The translations under genes were made by a program, and so were the position numbers. The notes under the pieces are model-generated. The model saw only the letters and a list, made by a program, of their open reading frames with translations, was not told the DNA's origin and made no database searches. 32,420 nt of DNA from Myxococcales bacterium (GTDB lineage: Bacteria; Myxococcota_A; Bradymonadia; Bradymonadales; Bradymonadaceae): the NCBI GenBank assembly GCA_007131755.1, contig SLPW01000514.1, positions 1-32,420 on the forward strand, read 5' to 3'. Shown here piece by piece: positions 1 through 10,353 of the stretch; position 1 is the first letter of the stretch; each line of letters begins with the position of its first letter.

Positions 1-1
1 C

Positions 2-3000
2 TCACATCGCCCGTCGATACTCCCCGCCCACCTCGTACAGGGTATGCGAGATCTGCCCCAGACTTGCGTATCGTACCGTATTCATCAATTCGGCGAAGAT
101 ATTTCCACCGGACAGAGCCACCTGTCGAAGGCGCTTCAGAGCTTCTTCGCTTTCATCGCGATGCTCCTCTTTGAACGCCGCCAGGTTGCGAAGCTGCGTT
201 TGCTTCTCCTCCTCTGTCGAACGGATGAGCTCCAACTCCTGTTCCTCCTCTTCTTCCTGCAGGTGTTCCGGAGCAAGGAAGGTGTTGACGCCGATGACCG
301 GGCGCTCTCCGGAGTGCTTCTTTCGCTCGTAGAGCATCGACTCTTCCTGAATCTTGCTCCGCTGGTACTGATTCTCCATCGCTCCCAGCACACCGCCGCG
401 CCGACTGATGCTCTCGAACTCCGACAAGACCGCCTCTTCCACCAGATCCGTGAGCTCCTCGACGATAAACGATCCCTGATGAGGATTTTCGTTCTTCGCC
501 AACCCGAACTCCCGATTGATGATGAGTTGAATGGCCATCGCCCGCCGAACGCTCTCTTCCGTGGGCGTCGTGATGGCCTCGTCGTAGGCGTTAGTGTGAA
601 GGCTATTGCAATGGTCAAAGAGCGCCAACAATGCCTGCAAGGTGGTCCGGATATCGTTGAACTGGATCTCTTGCGCGTGAAGCGACCGACCCGAGGTCTG
701 AATATGGTATTTCAACTTCTGAGATCGCCCGTTGGCGCCGTATTTTTCACGCATCGCCACCGACCAGATCCGCCGCGCCACTCGCCCCAGCACGGTATAC
801 TCCGGATCCATTCCGTTGGAGAAGAAATACGATAGATTCGGCGCAAACTCGTCGATATCCATCCCCCTCTTCAGATAGTACTCCACGTAGGTGAACCCGT
901 TGGCCAGGGTAAAGGCGAGCTGGCTTATCGGATTCGCCCCCGCCTCGGCGATATGATAGCCGCTGATGGAGACGGAATAATAATTTCGCACCTTCTTCTC
1001 GACGAAATACTCCTGAATATCCCCCATCATTTTCAGGGCGAACTCCGTGGAGAAGATGCACGTATTCTGCGCCTGATCCTCTTTGAGGATATCCGCCTGC
1101 ACCGTACCGCGGACCACGTGGAGTGTGTGATCGCGGATCTCGTCGAGCTCCTCCGGGTCGGGCGCCCGTCCCTGTTCGGCGCGAAATTTGTCCACCTGCT
1201 GATCGATGGCCGTATTGAGAAACATGGCCAGAATGATCGGCGCCGGACCGTTGATGGTCATGGACACGCTGGTATTGGAGGCGCAGAGATCGAATCCGTC
1301 GTATAGCCTCTTCATATCGTCCAGCGTACACACGCTGACCCCCGAATTTCCGACCTTTCCGTAGATATCTGGCCTCCGGTCCGGATCCTCACCATAGAGC
1401 GTCACCGAGTCGAAGGCCGTGCTCAGTCGATTCGCCGGCTCTCCTTCGCACAGGTAGTGAAAGCGCTTATTCGTACGCTCCGGCGTTCCCTCCCCGGCGA
1501 ACATCCGCTTTGGCTCCTCATCACGTCGTTTGAACGCAAATACACCGGCTGTATAGGGAAAGCGGCCAGGAACGTTCTCCAACAACTGCCAGCGCACCAC
1601 ATCTCCCCAGTCGCGAAATTTCGGCAACGCCACCCGGGGAATCTTCGTCCCCGACAGCGACGTCTTTCTCAGATCGAATTCGATCGTCTTATCGCGGATC
1701 TGCACCTCGAAGATGTCGCCGCTATAGTCCTCCTTCAATTGATCCCATCCCTCGAGAAGTTCTCTGGGCTCATCGTCCAACTCCGCCCACAACTGAGCCT
1801 GCTTTTCGGCGATGGCTTGCCCGTCGTCGACGAGCTCTTTAGCTCCCTCCAACTGATAGAGTTTCGAGGCCAGATCGGCCTGCTCCTCCACCCATCGGCG
1901 AAAATCACGACATGTCTCGGCCACCTCGGCCAGGTAGCGACTTCGCGAACCGGGAATGATCCTATGGGCCCGCTCCGTGACGGGACCGCTGGTCTCCCAT
2001 TTCGAATCCTCCATCCCCAGGCCCGTATCCTCCATCAATCGATGATATAGCGCCGTCACCCCCGTATCGTTGAACTGGCTGGCGATGGTCCCGAATACGG
2101 GCAATTCTTCGTCTTCGATATCGTAGCCAATCTGGTGATTGCGGCGCAGCTGTTTTCGCACCGCTCGCAGCGCATCTTCGCTGCCGAATTTCTCGAATTT
2201 GTTGATCACCACGAAATCTGCGTAATCGAGCATCCCGATCTTCTCGAGCTGACTGTGGGCACCGAACTCGCTGGTCATCACGTAGATGGACAGATCGGAG
2301 TGGTCGACGATATCTGCATCGCCCTGCCCGATGCCGCTGGTCTCCACGATCACCAGATCAAAGCCCGCACTCTTCACAATGGCGATCGCCTCGTCCAATG
2401 CCTGCGCCACCTCTCCCTTGCTCTGTCGCGTCGCCAATGAGCGCATATAGACGCGCTCGTCATTGATGGCGTTCATTCGAATTCGGTCCCCCAGAAGTGC
2501 TCCACCGCTCTTTCGCCGCGACGGATCGACACATAATAGGGCCACCTTTTTGTCCGAAAAATCCAACAGATATCGACGTATAATCTCGTCCGTAAGACTG
2601 CTCTTTCCCGCCCCTCCGGTTCCGGTGATCCCCACCACGGGAATCTGCTTCAACGAATCTGGAAGCTCCAACTCGTCGAAGCGCCCCATCTCGGCCATCG
2701 TGATCGCCCGCGCCAACGCCTCGGGCTCGCCACTTTGCACCGCCTCGGCCGTCACACTTCCCACCTCTTCCACCGGATCGAAATCGGTGCGCTCCAGCAT
2801 ATGGTTGATCATCCCCTGAAGCCCCATCTCCCGCCCGTCATCGGGGCTGAAGATCTTACCCACCCCGTACTTCTCCAACTCCTCGATCTCGTCGGCGACG
2901 ATCACCCCACCGCCACCTCCGAAAACCCGGATATGGCTCGCCCCTCGCTGCTCCAACAGGTCGATCATATATTTGAAATACTCGATATGACCGCCCTGAT

Positions 3001-3238
3001 AGCTCGACACGGCGATCCCCTGGGCGTCCTCCTCGATGGCGGCGTCGACGATCTCGGCCACAGAGCGATTGTGCCCAAGGTGCACCACCTCCGCTCCCGT
3101 GGCCTGCAGGATTCGGCGCATCACGTTGATCGCCGCATCATGGCCGTCGAACAGACTCGCCGCGGTGACGAAGCGTATCGGGTGCACTGGCGAATACTTC
3201 TCGGGCTTCTGGGATGCCGAGGGGGCGGTGGCACTCAT
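2..3238 (-). CDS. icmF: Fused isobutyryl-CoA mutase-type enzyme: N-terminal B12-binding domain, MeaB-like GTPase, C-terminal mutase
   Basis: Translation shows the B12-binding segment ([13 protein letters not shown]...[14 protein letters not shown]), P-loop [13 protein letters not shown], and the mutase motif [14 protein letters not shown]...[18 protein letters not shown] typical of IcmF rather than MCM. Stop codon at 2-4; preferred ATG at 3236-3238 (MSATAPS). Confidence 0.93.
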   Translation of the reverse strand: MSATAPSASQKPEKYSPVHPIRFVTAASLFDGHDAAINVMRRILQATGAEVVHLGHNRSVAEIVDAAIEEDAQGIAVSSYQGGHIEYFKYMIDLLEQRGASHIRVFGGGGGVIVADEIEELEKYGVGKIFSPDDGREMGLQGMINHMLERTDFDPVEEVGSVTAEAVQSGEPEALARAITMAEMGRFDELELPDSLKQIPVVGITGTGGAGKSSLTDEIIRRYLLDFSDKKVALLCVDPSRRKSGGALLGDRIRMNAINDERVYMRSLATRQSKGEVAQALDEAIAIVKSAGFDLVIVETSGIGQGDADIVDHSDLSIYVMTSEFGAHSQLEKIGMLDYADFVVINKFEKFGSEDALRAVRKQLRRNHQIGYDIEDEELPVFGTIASQFNDTGVTALYHRLMEDTGLGMEDSKWETSGPVTERAHRIIPGSRSRYLAEVAETCRDFRRWVEEQADLASKLYQLEGAKELVDDGQAIAEKQAQLWAELDDEPRELLEGWDQLKEDYSGDIFEVQIRDKTIEFDLRKTSLSGTKIPRVALPKFRDWGDVVRWQLLENVPGRFPYTAGVFAFKRRDEEPKRMFAGEGTPERTNKRFHYLCEGEPANRLSTAFDSVTLYGEDPDRRPDIYGKVGNSGVSVCTLDDMKRLYDGFDLCASNTSVSMTINGPAPIILAMFLNTAIDQQVDKFRAEQGRAPDPEELDEIRDHTLHVVRGTVQADILKEDQAQNTCIFSTEFALKMMGDIQEYFVEKKVRNYYSVSISGYHIAEAGANPISQLAFTLANGFTYVEYYLKRGMDIDEFAPNLSYFFSNGMDPEYTVLGRVARRIWSVAMREKYGANGRSQKLKYHIQTSGRSLHAQEIQFNDIRTTLQALLALFDHCNSLHTNAYDEAITTPTEESVRRAMAIQLIINREFGLAKNENPHQGSFIVEELTDLVEEAVLSEFESISRRGGVLGAMENQYQRSKIQEESMLYERKKHSGERPVIGVNTFLAPEHLQEEEEEQELELIRSTEEEKQTQLRNLAAFKEEHRDESEEALKRLRQVALSGGNIFAELMNTVRYASLGQISHTLYEVGGEYRRAM

Positions 3239-3357
3239 GGCTTCTCTCTCGTCTGGGGTAATCTGGGGGTGGACTCCGTATCTCAGCGGCCAATAAAGCA
3301 AAACGGCCCCGAACTCACAAGCATTTCGCCGGCAAATACCTCGGCGATCACGGGCAC

Positions 3358-3543
3358 ATTAGTCCCTGAACAGGCGCTCATTTCGTTGCGAGGGCCCGGA
3401 GATGAGCGTAATGACAAGGAGAAGAAACTCAGGCGATGCAGCGCATCTTCAAGTTTCAGGTGAGCGCAGCGAACCGCTTCGACGCAGTCAGTGTGCGCAG
3501 ATCCGGGGCCGCAGCAGAAAGAGTCGCTTGTTCAGGGACTAAT
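3358..3543. repeat. 186-bp foldback/MITE-like element with 14-bp perfect terminal inverted repeats inside longer imperfect arms
   Basis: attagtccctgaac at 3358-3371 and its exact reverse complement gttcagggactaat at 3530-3543; similarity between the arms continues inward about 45 nt (e.g. gggcccggagat vs ggccccggatct). Confidence 0.7.
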
Positions 3544-3547
3544 ATTA

Positions 3548-3583
3548 AAAGGGCCCACCTCCCGTTCGGAGGCGAGCCCTTGA
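3548..3583 (-). terminator. Rho-independent terminator downstream of the 3611-5137 gene
   Basis: Minus strand reads AAGGGCTCGCCTCC-GAAC-GGGAGGTGGGCCCTT followed by TTAATATT; lies just past the stop of the minus-strand gene. Confidence 0.65.
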
Positions 3584-3610
3584 ACTGATCAAACTCAGAC
3601 CATCGGCTGA

Positions 3611-5137
3611 TTATTCGGCTGCGTCGTCTTCCGCAGCCTCGTCACCATTGATGGCACCGTCATCATCACCCGTTGCCGGAGCGTCGACGGTCCCGCCGAT
3701 GGAGAACAGCGGAACGCTCTCGCTCGCCACGCTGTCGATCGCGTCTTGAAGCGGCGTCAACTGCCTGGCCAACTGGTCGGTATACTCGCCCATCATCTTC
3801 ACGCGGTGCTCATATCGCTGCAGAGCGTTATTTCTCTCGACATCCAGAAAATGAGCGCGATTGACGGGAACGATATCGTAAATCGCCACGTTCTCAGTGC
3901 CTCCGGGCTCTCCGTACTCGCCGGGCGATACGTATTCCACGCGGATCATCCCCTCGTCGTCTACCTCGAATCGCGATCGGGGGTCGTCGGCCTGAGCCTC
4001 CTCCTCGATGTCAAAATCCGGTCGCACCGGCGCTCTGACTAACGATCCCGGCGAAGGATTGAATTGGTAGGGCGGCTGATCGGGATCCTGCATATGTAAA
4101 CCCCAGCCCTGCAGACTGAAGCGCACGGCGAGTTCCTCTTCCGGACTCCAATCATCGAAGCCTTCTGCAAGGGCTTCTAATTCCTCTCGGTCCACACCGG
4201 TGGTGATCTGGTAATGTTCCAAGATCAACCGAAACAGCGCGTCCGTATTTCCCATCGCCTGGTTGAGGGGACCCACGATAGACCGATCGGCCATCAGCAT
4301 TCGCTCCCTCGGCAACACACGGGCGTTGATCACGAAGTCCAACTCCGCCAGTTCTCGGGCCGCATCGAAATCGATCTCGCCGTGCTCGGCATTGGCGAGC
4401 TCCCGGATGATCTCGCGCGCTCGTTCGAAATCCTCGATCTTCGGCTCCAGATCGGCCTGCAGGCTCTTGGCGTCGTCGATCCGTGACTGTTGAATGGCAC
4501 GAGCGTCGAGGCTATCCGAGGTGAAAAAGCCAAACATCAGCCCCAACACCGCCACCACCACCATCACCACCACCGTAGCCGGTGAGAAGATGCCTCCGTC
4601 GTCGAGATCGAAATCCTTCAGATCGATCTCTTCGTCGTCGTCCAGCCCGAATTGTTGGCCCGTTGACGTCGCCGCTTGCCGCTGTTGCTTCGGTGGCGCC
4701 ATCGCCGTCGGCGGCGGCCCCTGCGCTCCCGGGGGCGGACCGGCCTGGCGCGGTGCAGCGCCACCGGGTTGAGCTGCGGCACTCGACTGTTGAGGTTGCG
4801 CGGCAGCGCTGAACTCGTCGAATCCTCCGCTGCTCGTCGGCTGTTCTGCTGCTGACGGTGCGCTCACTTCAGCCTGGGCCTGCTGAACCGGCTCGGGCTC
4901 CCTCTTCGACTTCAGCTTCGACTTCTTGAGCGCCGCGAGGCGATCGTCGACTCCTCCACCACCGCTTTTTGCCCCGGTCCGCTGTGGACCGGACCCCGTC
5001 AAAGCCGACTGCCCTCCGGAGCCTGTCGTCTTATTCTTGGCATCGCCTGATGATTTATCGGGGCCACCTCCCGGCTTCTTGAGCCCGAGACGCGACTTGA
5101 GATTGGAAAGATCTGGCTTGTTGTCTTTGCTCGACAA
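3611..5137 (-). CDS. Hypothetical membrane-anchored protein with long Gly/Pro/Gln/Ala-rich N-terminal region and one TM segment
   Basis: ORF with TM stretch IFSPATVVVMVVVAVLGLMFGFFTSD. TTG start chosen (codon 5135-5137, LSSKDNKPDLSNLKSRLGLKKP) because AGGAGG lies 6 nt upstream; the longer ORF to 5293 is less likely. Confidence 0.75.
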   Translation of the reverse strand: MSSKDNKPDLSNLKSRLGLKKPGGGPDKSSGDAKNKTTGSGGQSALTGSGPQRTGAKSGGGGVDDRLAALKKSKLKSKREPEPVQQAQAEVSAPSAAEQPTSSGGFDEFSAAAQPQQSSAAAQPGGAAPRQAGPPPGAQGPPPTAMAPPKQQRQAATSTGQQFGLDDDEEIDLKDFDLDDGGIFSPATVVVMVVVAVLGLMFGFFTSDSLDARAIQQSRIDDAKSLQADLEPKIEDFERAREIIRELANAEHGEIDFDAARELAELDFVINARVLPRERMLMADRSIVGPLNQAMGNTDALFRLILEHYQITTGVDREELEALAEGFDDWSPEEELAVRFSLQGWGLHMQDPDQPPYQFNPSPGSLVRAPVRPDFDIEEEAQADDPRSRFEVDDEGMIRVEYVSPGEYGEPGGTENVAIYDIVPVNRAHFLDVERNNALQRYEHRVKMMGEYTDQLARQLTPLQDAIDSVASESVPLFSIGGTVDAPATGDDDGAINGDEAAEDDAAE

Positions 5138-5439
5138 GGACGTCCTCCTGGGTTGAATGCGACCCCGGCACGCTGCTAGTGATATTCGGCGGAAGTTCTG
5201 AGCCTTATTCGGCCAAGACCGGCGAAATACGGGTTGAAACTTCTGTCGATCACCACTAGCCGTTAGGCCGTCGACACATTTCTTAATTCTCACCTGTGTC
5301 GGCTTTCTCGACCACTGCGACCATCATTTACCAGCAAATTCTGGTATCGACACGCTATCTCAGCCCCACAATTTTCGTCAAGTAGTCGCCCCGAGACCTT
5401 GAAAAAGACTTATCCATTTTACAGAATTGGCCGTTGGCC

Positions 5440-5463
5440 GATCTCTGACGTTCGTCGGAGATC
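5440..5463. promoter_or_regulatory. 24-bp dyad, candidate operator upstream of the 5524 lipoprotein
   Basis: GATCTCTGACG-tt-CGTCGGAGATC: 11-bp arms with a single T/G pairing and a 2-nt centre, about 60 bp 5' of the ATG. Confidence 0.45.
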
Positions 5464-5523
5464 CGGTCGGTGGACGACTCAGGGGCTCGTCCCCCCAATT
5501 TTCCCCAGCGAGTGTGACGGGAT

Positions 5524-8500
5524 ATGACCGTGAAATTCCAGCGTAGTTCTTCAAAGCATCTCTGCCGTCGGCTGCGACACAGCTCCTATCTATTCATTTT
5601 CTTCGTCGGTGCCACCACATTTTTGTGGGCCTGCGGCTCCGATGAGCCGGGGGAAGTCAGCGGATCCCTCGTGGAGACCTCGGTAAGTCCCGAAGCCGGA
5701 TATCCCGACGTAGAGCTGACGGTCTCACTGGAGATCGACCCTCAGGGTGCACCGGAGGACGAGATCAGTTGGACCGTCGATTTCGGCGACGGAAATCGAA
5801 GATCCGGCGACAGCCTGGAGGCAACGGCCACCCACGCCTACTCCGACGTCGGGGAATATCGCATCGTCGTCGAAGCTCTCCATAACGGGGAGACCGCCGA
5901 CACCGACGAGATCTTCTTTACGGTCTATGATCCCGTCGACGTCAGCGTCGGATCCGTCAGCGCCCAGCCCGTCAACATCCTGGTCGGCGAAGACGCCACC
6001 GTCTCCTTTACGGTGGAAAACCTCACGGCGAGCCCCGTCTTCACTCCCGTCACCTTGCGGGCCTATCTCTCTCCCACCACCGACGTGACCCGCGAACAAT
6101 TCGACGCCGGCGAGCTCGACGATCTGGTCCCCCTGGGAGAACAGGTGCTTCAATTGGACGAAAACGACGTTTCTCTCAACCCGGGAGCATCACGAAACGT
6201 CAGCATCAACGCGCCCATCCCCGAGGTTCCCACCGGCGACTATCACACCGTTGTGGTCCTCGACCCCGATCACGAACTCCAGACTCAGACTCCGGAGGCC
6301 ACCCTGGCCTCGAGCATCGGCATCTTGCGCATCGAAAACCTGGACGCCAATCTCCCCAATATCTCCGTGGACTCATTGGAGACCCTGCCCGACCGCGCAT
6401 TCCCCGAGCTCAGCCGCTTCACCCGTGCCTTCGAATTGAGCAACCTCGGCGGGGTCGACGTCTTCAACGTGGTCCACAAGACCTATCTCCAGCCCGGATC
6501 CTCCACGCTCGACGACGACGCCATCCTCGTCCACACAAGCGATCCCATCAATCTTTCGGTGCACCAGTCGGAGGCCATCGGGCCTGACGAGTTCATTCTC
6601 TCCGAGCCCATCACCGCTCCCGACGACGAAGAGCTCGAGCTCTTCGTCATCGTCGAGGCCTTCTCCGAAGACGGCGATATCGAGGAAGCGACGACGGACA
6701 ACAACATCATCAGCTCCGATGATCCCATCATCGTCTCCAATGACCCCGTGGAAGGCCCGGACATCGTCGTCGAAGACTTCTCGGTATCCCCGGATAGCAC
6801 CTTCCTGGACGGCACGCTCGATCTTGAAACCACCATCGCCAATCGCGGCACCTCCGACGTACCCAGCTTCTTTTGTGGCATCTATATGAGCCCCCAGCCG
6901 GTCATCAACTTCGGCGGCGACCCCCAGATCCAGAATATCAACCTCACTGGTCTGAGCGCCGGCGACGAAACCCATATCGAAGACGAATTATACATCCCCG
7001 CCCTTCACGACCCCGGGGTCTACTACTTCTATATCGTCTGTGACCCCCACGGCGCGATTGACCAGCAATACCGGGGAAATAGTCAGGCCATCCACCTCGA
7101 GCCCATCACTGTGACCGACGAGGCGGATATCGATCTCTATGTCGACTCCATCAGCCTCCCCGAATTCGCCGACGACGGCGATAACATCATCGTTGAAGCC
7201 ACCGTCTGCGTCGCCGGATCCAATGCCAGCGGAACCACCCTCGGCGAACTCCACGTCAGTTCCGGCACGGACGTCGACTTCGACGGCGAACCCTACAAGA
7301 CCTTCGAGGTCCCCAGCGTCAGCCCCGGGGAGTGCGTCGAGCTCGAGTTGGAAGCCCAGGCCCGCTGCCAGGACTTCGTCGATGAATGGAGCGTCGGGGT
7401 ATACGTCGACGCCGACGAATCTCTTCCGGAGGACAATCGGGACAACAACAAACTCACAAGCTCCACTCCCCTGTTGCTCCAGGGCCCCTATTGCGAGTGC
7501 ATCGAAGACGACTTCGGGCCCAATCAGACGGCACAATCCGCTCACCCCGTCGACGTCGCTCCCGGCACCCCGGCCCACAAAGAGGCCTCTCTCTGCGTCC
7601 CCGGCGGCTGCGACTACTATATGGTGGAGCTCTTGCAGGGCGAGACTTTGCTCGTCGACATCTACCATGACTCCGAACGGGGCCCCTTGAAGTCGCGAAT
7701 GCTCAACCCCGCCGGATCCACAACCCTGGACTTCGACGACAGCGACGACTACCAGCAGATTCGCCGCTTCCTCGCCTCCTCCGACGACGACCCGGGGATC
7801 GGTCACCTCTTCCGGGTCTGTGCTCAGGATGGCAACGGTCGCAATTATTACGAGATGGATATCGACATCTATCCCCAGGCCGCCACCGTCGACGTCCTGC
7901 CCCACAATATCGAAATCCCACCACAGGAGAGCTTCTCCGTCGGGGCTACCTTCGACGTCGATCTGCGCATCTACAACCTGGGCGAACAACCGACCGGCCC
8001 CTTCGACGCCCAACTGGTGCTGACCAAGGAACGCGACGCCCTCACCCTGGGCGAAGGCGACGATATCGTACTCGCCACCCATCCCATCGACTCCCTCAGC
8101 CCTGCCAGCCATCGCGACGTCAGCCTGGAGGTGACGCTGTCCTCCTTTGTGGACGACGGCGATTATTTTATCGGCGTCAACCTCGATCCCTACGAGGTGT
8201 TGAACGACGAAAACCCGGAAAACCAGATCGGCTTTACCGACCAATTCTCCATCGAGACCGACTGCTACGACGCCTTCACCCCCAACGACTCCTTCGACGA
8301 AGCCGCCGCCATCGAGGCCGGCGTCACCTACGTCAACCTCGTCGCCTGCACCTCCAGCAACAACTACTATCAGATCTGCGCGCCCAGCGGTCACAGCATG
8401 GAAGCCACCATCGACGGCTTCGACCCCGCCGACGGGGACATCGACCTGCGACTCTTCGACCACACCCTGGGATCGCCCATCGATACCTCGGGCACCATGG

Positions 8501-9408
8501 GCGCAGACTCCGAGACGGTCTCCGTCGACTATATCGACGGAGATCAATGCTACTATCTGCAGACTTCTCTCGTGACCGTAGATGCGGTTGCCGAGAATAG
8601 CTACAACCTGCGCGTAGAGCTCGACGAGCTGCCCGCCGACATGCAATGCAACGACACCTTCGAGCCCAATGACGACTTCCAGACCGCCAGCAGTCTGTGG
8701 GAAGCCCTGGATTACGGTGGTGAGCTCGATCGCTGTCCCTCCTACGACATCGACGTCTACTCCGTGCAATTGTCACCGGAGTCCACCATCGACATCAGCG
8801 CCTCCCTCGATCCGCCGAACCAGTCGGGCACCCTCTTTTTGCAACTCCACGGGCCGAACTTCGTGCCCCTGGCCTTCGCCGAGACCGGCCCCGGTAATCC
8901 CACTGCCTCCATCGAGGGATTCACCCCCTCTACGACGGGCCCCCATTATGTGCGCATCGATATCGGCGGCGACGAACATCGCGTCACCTACAGTCTCGAT
9001 GCTCAGGGACTGCCCGGAATCGACCTCGCCGCAAAGGACCTGCGCATTGGCTCCGGTACCTATGTCGAGGGCGACCAGATCCGCTACGACTTTCTTCTCA
9101 CCAACTTCGGCGGCGATCACGTCGACTCCGTGACCTATCACGTCTATCTGGGCTCGTCGGCCACACCCGGCTCCTCCGACTCCCTGCTGGGAGCCTTCGA
9201 GGTCACCGACATCGCTCCCGACGAAACCATTGAGCTCGAGGGGCAGACCAACGTCCCCTCCTCCACTGAACCCGGAGAATACTACGTCCACGTCGTCGTC
9301 GATCCCGACGAAGAACTTGACGACGTCAATCTCAGCAATAACGTCACCTCCGTGCCCATCATCATCGTCGAATCTGAAGGCGATGACGACAATGGCGAAG
9401 ACTCCTGA
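5524..9408 (+). CDS. Large secreted lipoprotein with PKD-like domain, several CARDB domains and pre-peptidase C-terminal (PPC)-like modules
   Basis: Signal peptide with lipobox LWAC; PKD-like WTVDFGDGNRRSG...HAYSDVGEYRIVVEA; repeated VSVGSVSAQPVNILVGEDATVSFTVENL / DNNK type CARDB blocks; three Cys...FxPNDxF...A modules. Confidence 0.85.
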   Translation: MTVKFQRSSSKHLCRRLRHSSYLFIFFVGATTFLWACGSDEPGEVSGSLVETSVSPEAGYPDVELTVSLEIDPQGAPEDEISWTVDFGDGNRRSGDSLEATATHAYSDVGEYRIVVEALHNGETADTDEIFFTVYDPVDVSVGSVSAQPVNILVGEDATVSFTVENLTASPVFTPVTLRAYLSPTTDVTREQFDAGELDDLVPLGEQVLQLDENDVSLNPGASRNVSINAPIPEVPTGDYHTVVVLDPDHELQTQTPEATLASSIGILRIENLDANLPNISVDSLETLPDRAFPELSRFTRAFELSNLGGVDVFNVVHKTYLQPGSSTLDDDAILVHTSDPINLSVHQSEAIGPDEFILSEPITAPDDEELELFVIVEAFSEDGDIEEATTDNNIISSDDPIIVSNDPVEGPDIVVEDFSVSPDSTFLDGTLDLETTIANRGTSDVPSFFCGIYMSPQPVINFGGDPQIQNINLTGLSAGDETHIEDELYIPALHDPGVYYFYIVCDPHGAIDQQYRGNSQAIHLEPITVTDEADIDLYVDSISLPEFADDGDNIIVEATVCVAGSNASGTTLGELHVSSGTDVDFDGEPYKTFEVPSVSPGECVELELEAQARCQDFVDEWSVGVYVDADESLPEDNRDNNKLTSSTPLLLQGPYCECIEDDFGPNQTAQSAHPVDVAPGTPAHKEASLCVPGGCDYYMVELLQGETLLVDIYHDSERGPLKSRMLNPAGSTTLDFDDSDDYQQIRRFLASSDDDPGIGHLFRVCAQDGNGRNYYEMDIDIYPQAATVDVLPHNIEIPPQESFSVGATFDVDLRIYNLGEQPTGPFDAQLVLTKERDALTLGEGDDIVLATHPIDSLSPASHRDVSLEVTLSSFVDDGDYFIGVNLDPYEVLNDENPENQIGFTDQFSIETDCYDAFTPNDSFDEAAAIEAGVTYVNLVACTSSNNYYQICAPSGHSMEATIDGFDPADGDIDLRLFDHTLGSPIDTSGTMGADSETVSVDYIDGDQCYYLQTSLVTVDAVAENSYNLRVELDELPADMQCNDTFEPNDDFQTASSLWEALDYGGELDRCPSYDIDVYSVQLSPESTIDISASLDPPNQSGTLFLQLHGPNFVPLAFAETGPGNPTASIEGFTPSTTGPHYVRIDIGGDEHRVTYSLDAQGLPGIDLAAKDLRIGSGTYVEGDQIRYDFLLTNFGGDHVDSVTYHVYLGSSATPGSSDSLLGAFEVTDIAPDETIELEGQTNVPSSTEPGEYYVHVVVDPDEELDDVNLSNNVTSVPIIIVESEGDDDNGEDS

Positions 9409-9423
9409 GGGGACCACAACTGT

Positions 9424-10353
9424 ATGCGTATCGGCCACATCTCTGATCTTCATATTCTGGAACTCGACAAACCGAGGCCCTTGAAATTTCTCAACAAGCG
9501 CCTCGTCGGGGGACTCAACCTGTTGCTCAAACGCTCCAACGCCCACTCTTCGAAGGTCGTGGAGCGCGCCATCGAGCATCTCGACGATCACGATGTGGAC
9601 CACATCGTGATCAGCGGCGATCTGACCAACCTTGCGCTGGACTCCGAATTCGCCGCCGCCCGAACCGTCGTCGACGGCCTGCGCGGCGGACCGGACCGGG
9701 TGAGCATCGTCCCCGGAAATCACGACTACTACACCCCCGGAGCGGCGCGTAATGGCCGCTTCGAACGCCACTTCCAGCCCTATCTGAAGAGCGATCTCCC
9801 TCGCTACCAACTCGATGAAGGCTACCCCTTCTGCCACCTGCGAGACGACGTGGCCATCATCGGTCTCAACAGCGGCATTGCCACCCCCTGGCTCTTCGCC
9901 ACAGGCCGCGTCGGCCCCGATGAGTTGCGGGCCGCCGAGCGCCTGCTCGACGATCCCGAGGTTCAGCGCCGATTCAAGATCGTCGTCGTCCACCATCCCC
10001 TGCTTCCCGACGAACATCATTCGATCCAGTTCAATCGACGCCTCCTCAACGCCGCTGAAGTCCTGGAGATGGTCCGCCGCAAAGACGTGGACCTCGTCCT
10101 TCACGGCCACAACCATTATTTCTCCGTCCTCCAGGTCCCCAAGCTCGGATCTCCCGGCACCACCTATATCTGCGAGGCCGGAAGCACCTCCGTGGCCATG
10201 GGCGGCGACCCGATGATGTCCGGAAAATTCAATATCTACACTGTGGAAGACGGCCACCTGCGGCAGGTGGAGAGCCATCTCTTCGAGAGCCACGAGGCGG
10301 GATTCCTCCCCTGGAAGTCCGAGGTCTTTCGGCGCACCATCGCGGAGGACTGA
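9424..10353 (+). CDS. Calcineurin-like metallophosphoesterase
   Basis: Motif series ISDLH, SGDLTN, VPGNHDYY, VVHHP, LHGHNHY. Confidence 0.92.
   Translation: MRIGHISDLHILELDKPRPLKFLNKRLVGGLNLLLKRSNAHSSKVVERAIEHLDDHDVDHIVISGDLTNLALDSEFAAARTVVDGLRGGPDRVSIVPGNHDYYTPGAARNGRFERHFQPYLKSDLPRYQLDEGYPFCHLRDDVAIIGLNSGIATPWLFATGRVGPDELRAAERLLDDPEVQRRFKIVVVHHPLLPDEHHSIQFNRRLLNAAEVLEMVRRKDVDLVLHGHNHYFSVLQVPKLGSPGTTYICEAGSTSVAMGGDPMMSGKFNIYTVEDGHLRQVESHLFESHEAGFLPWKSEVFRRTIAED

Noticed and set aside
44-3463. Several plus-strand ORFs opposite icmF
   Set aside because: The minus strand encodes a complete recognised enzyme; the plus ORFs lack domain motifs.
5405-5433. TTGAAA-17 bp-CAGAAT as a promoter for the 5524 gene
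   Set aside because: The -10 match is poor and in this GC-rich context could be chance; not listed as a feature.
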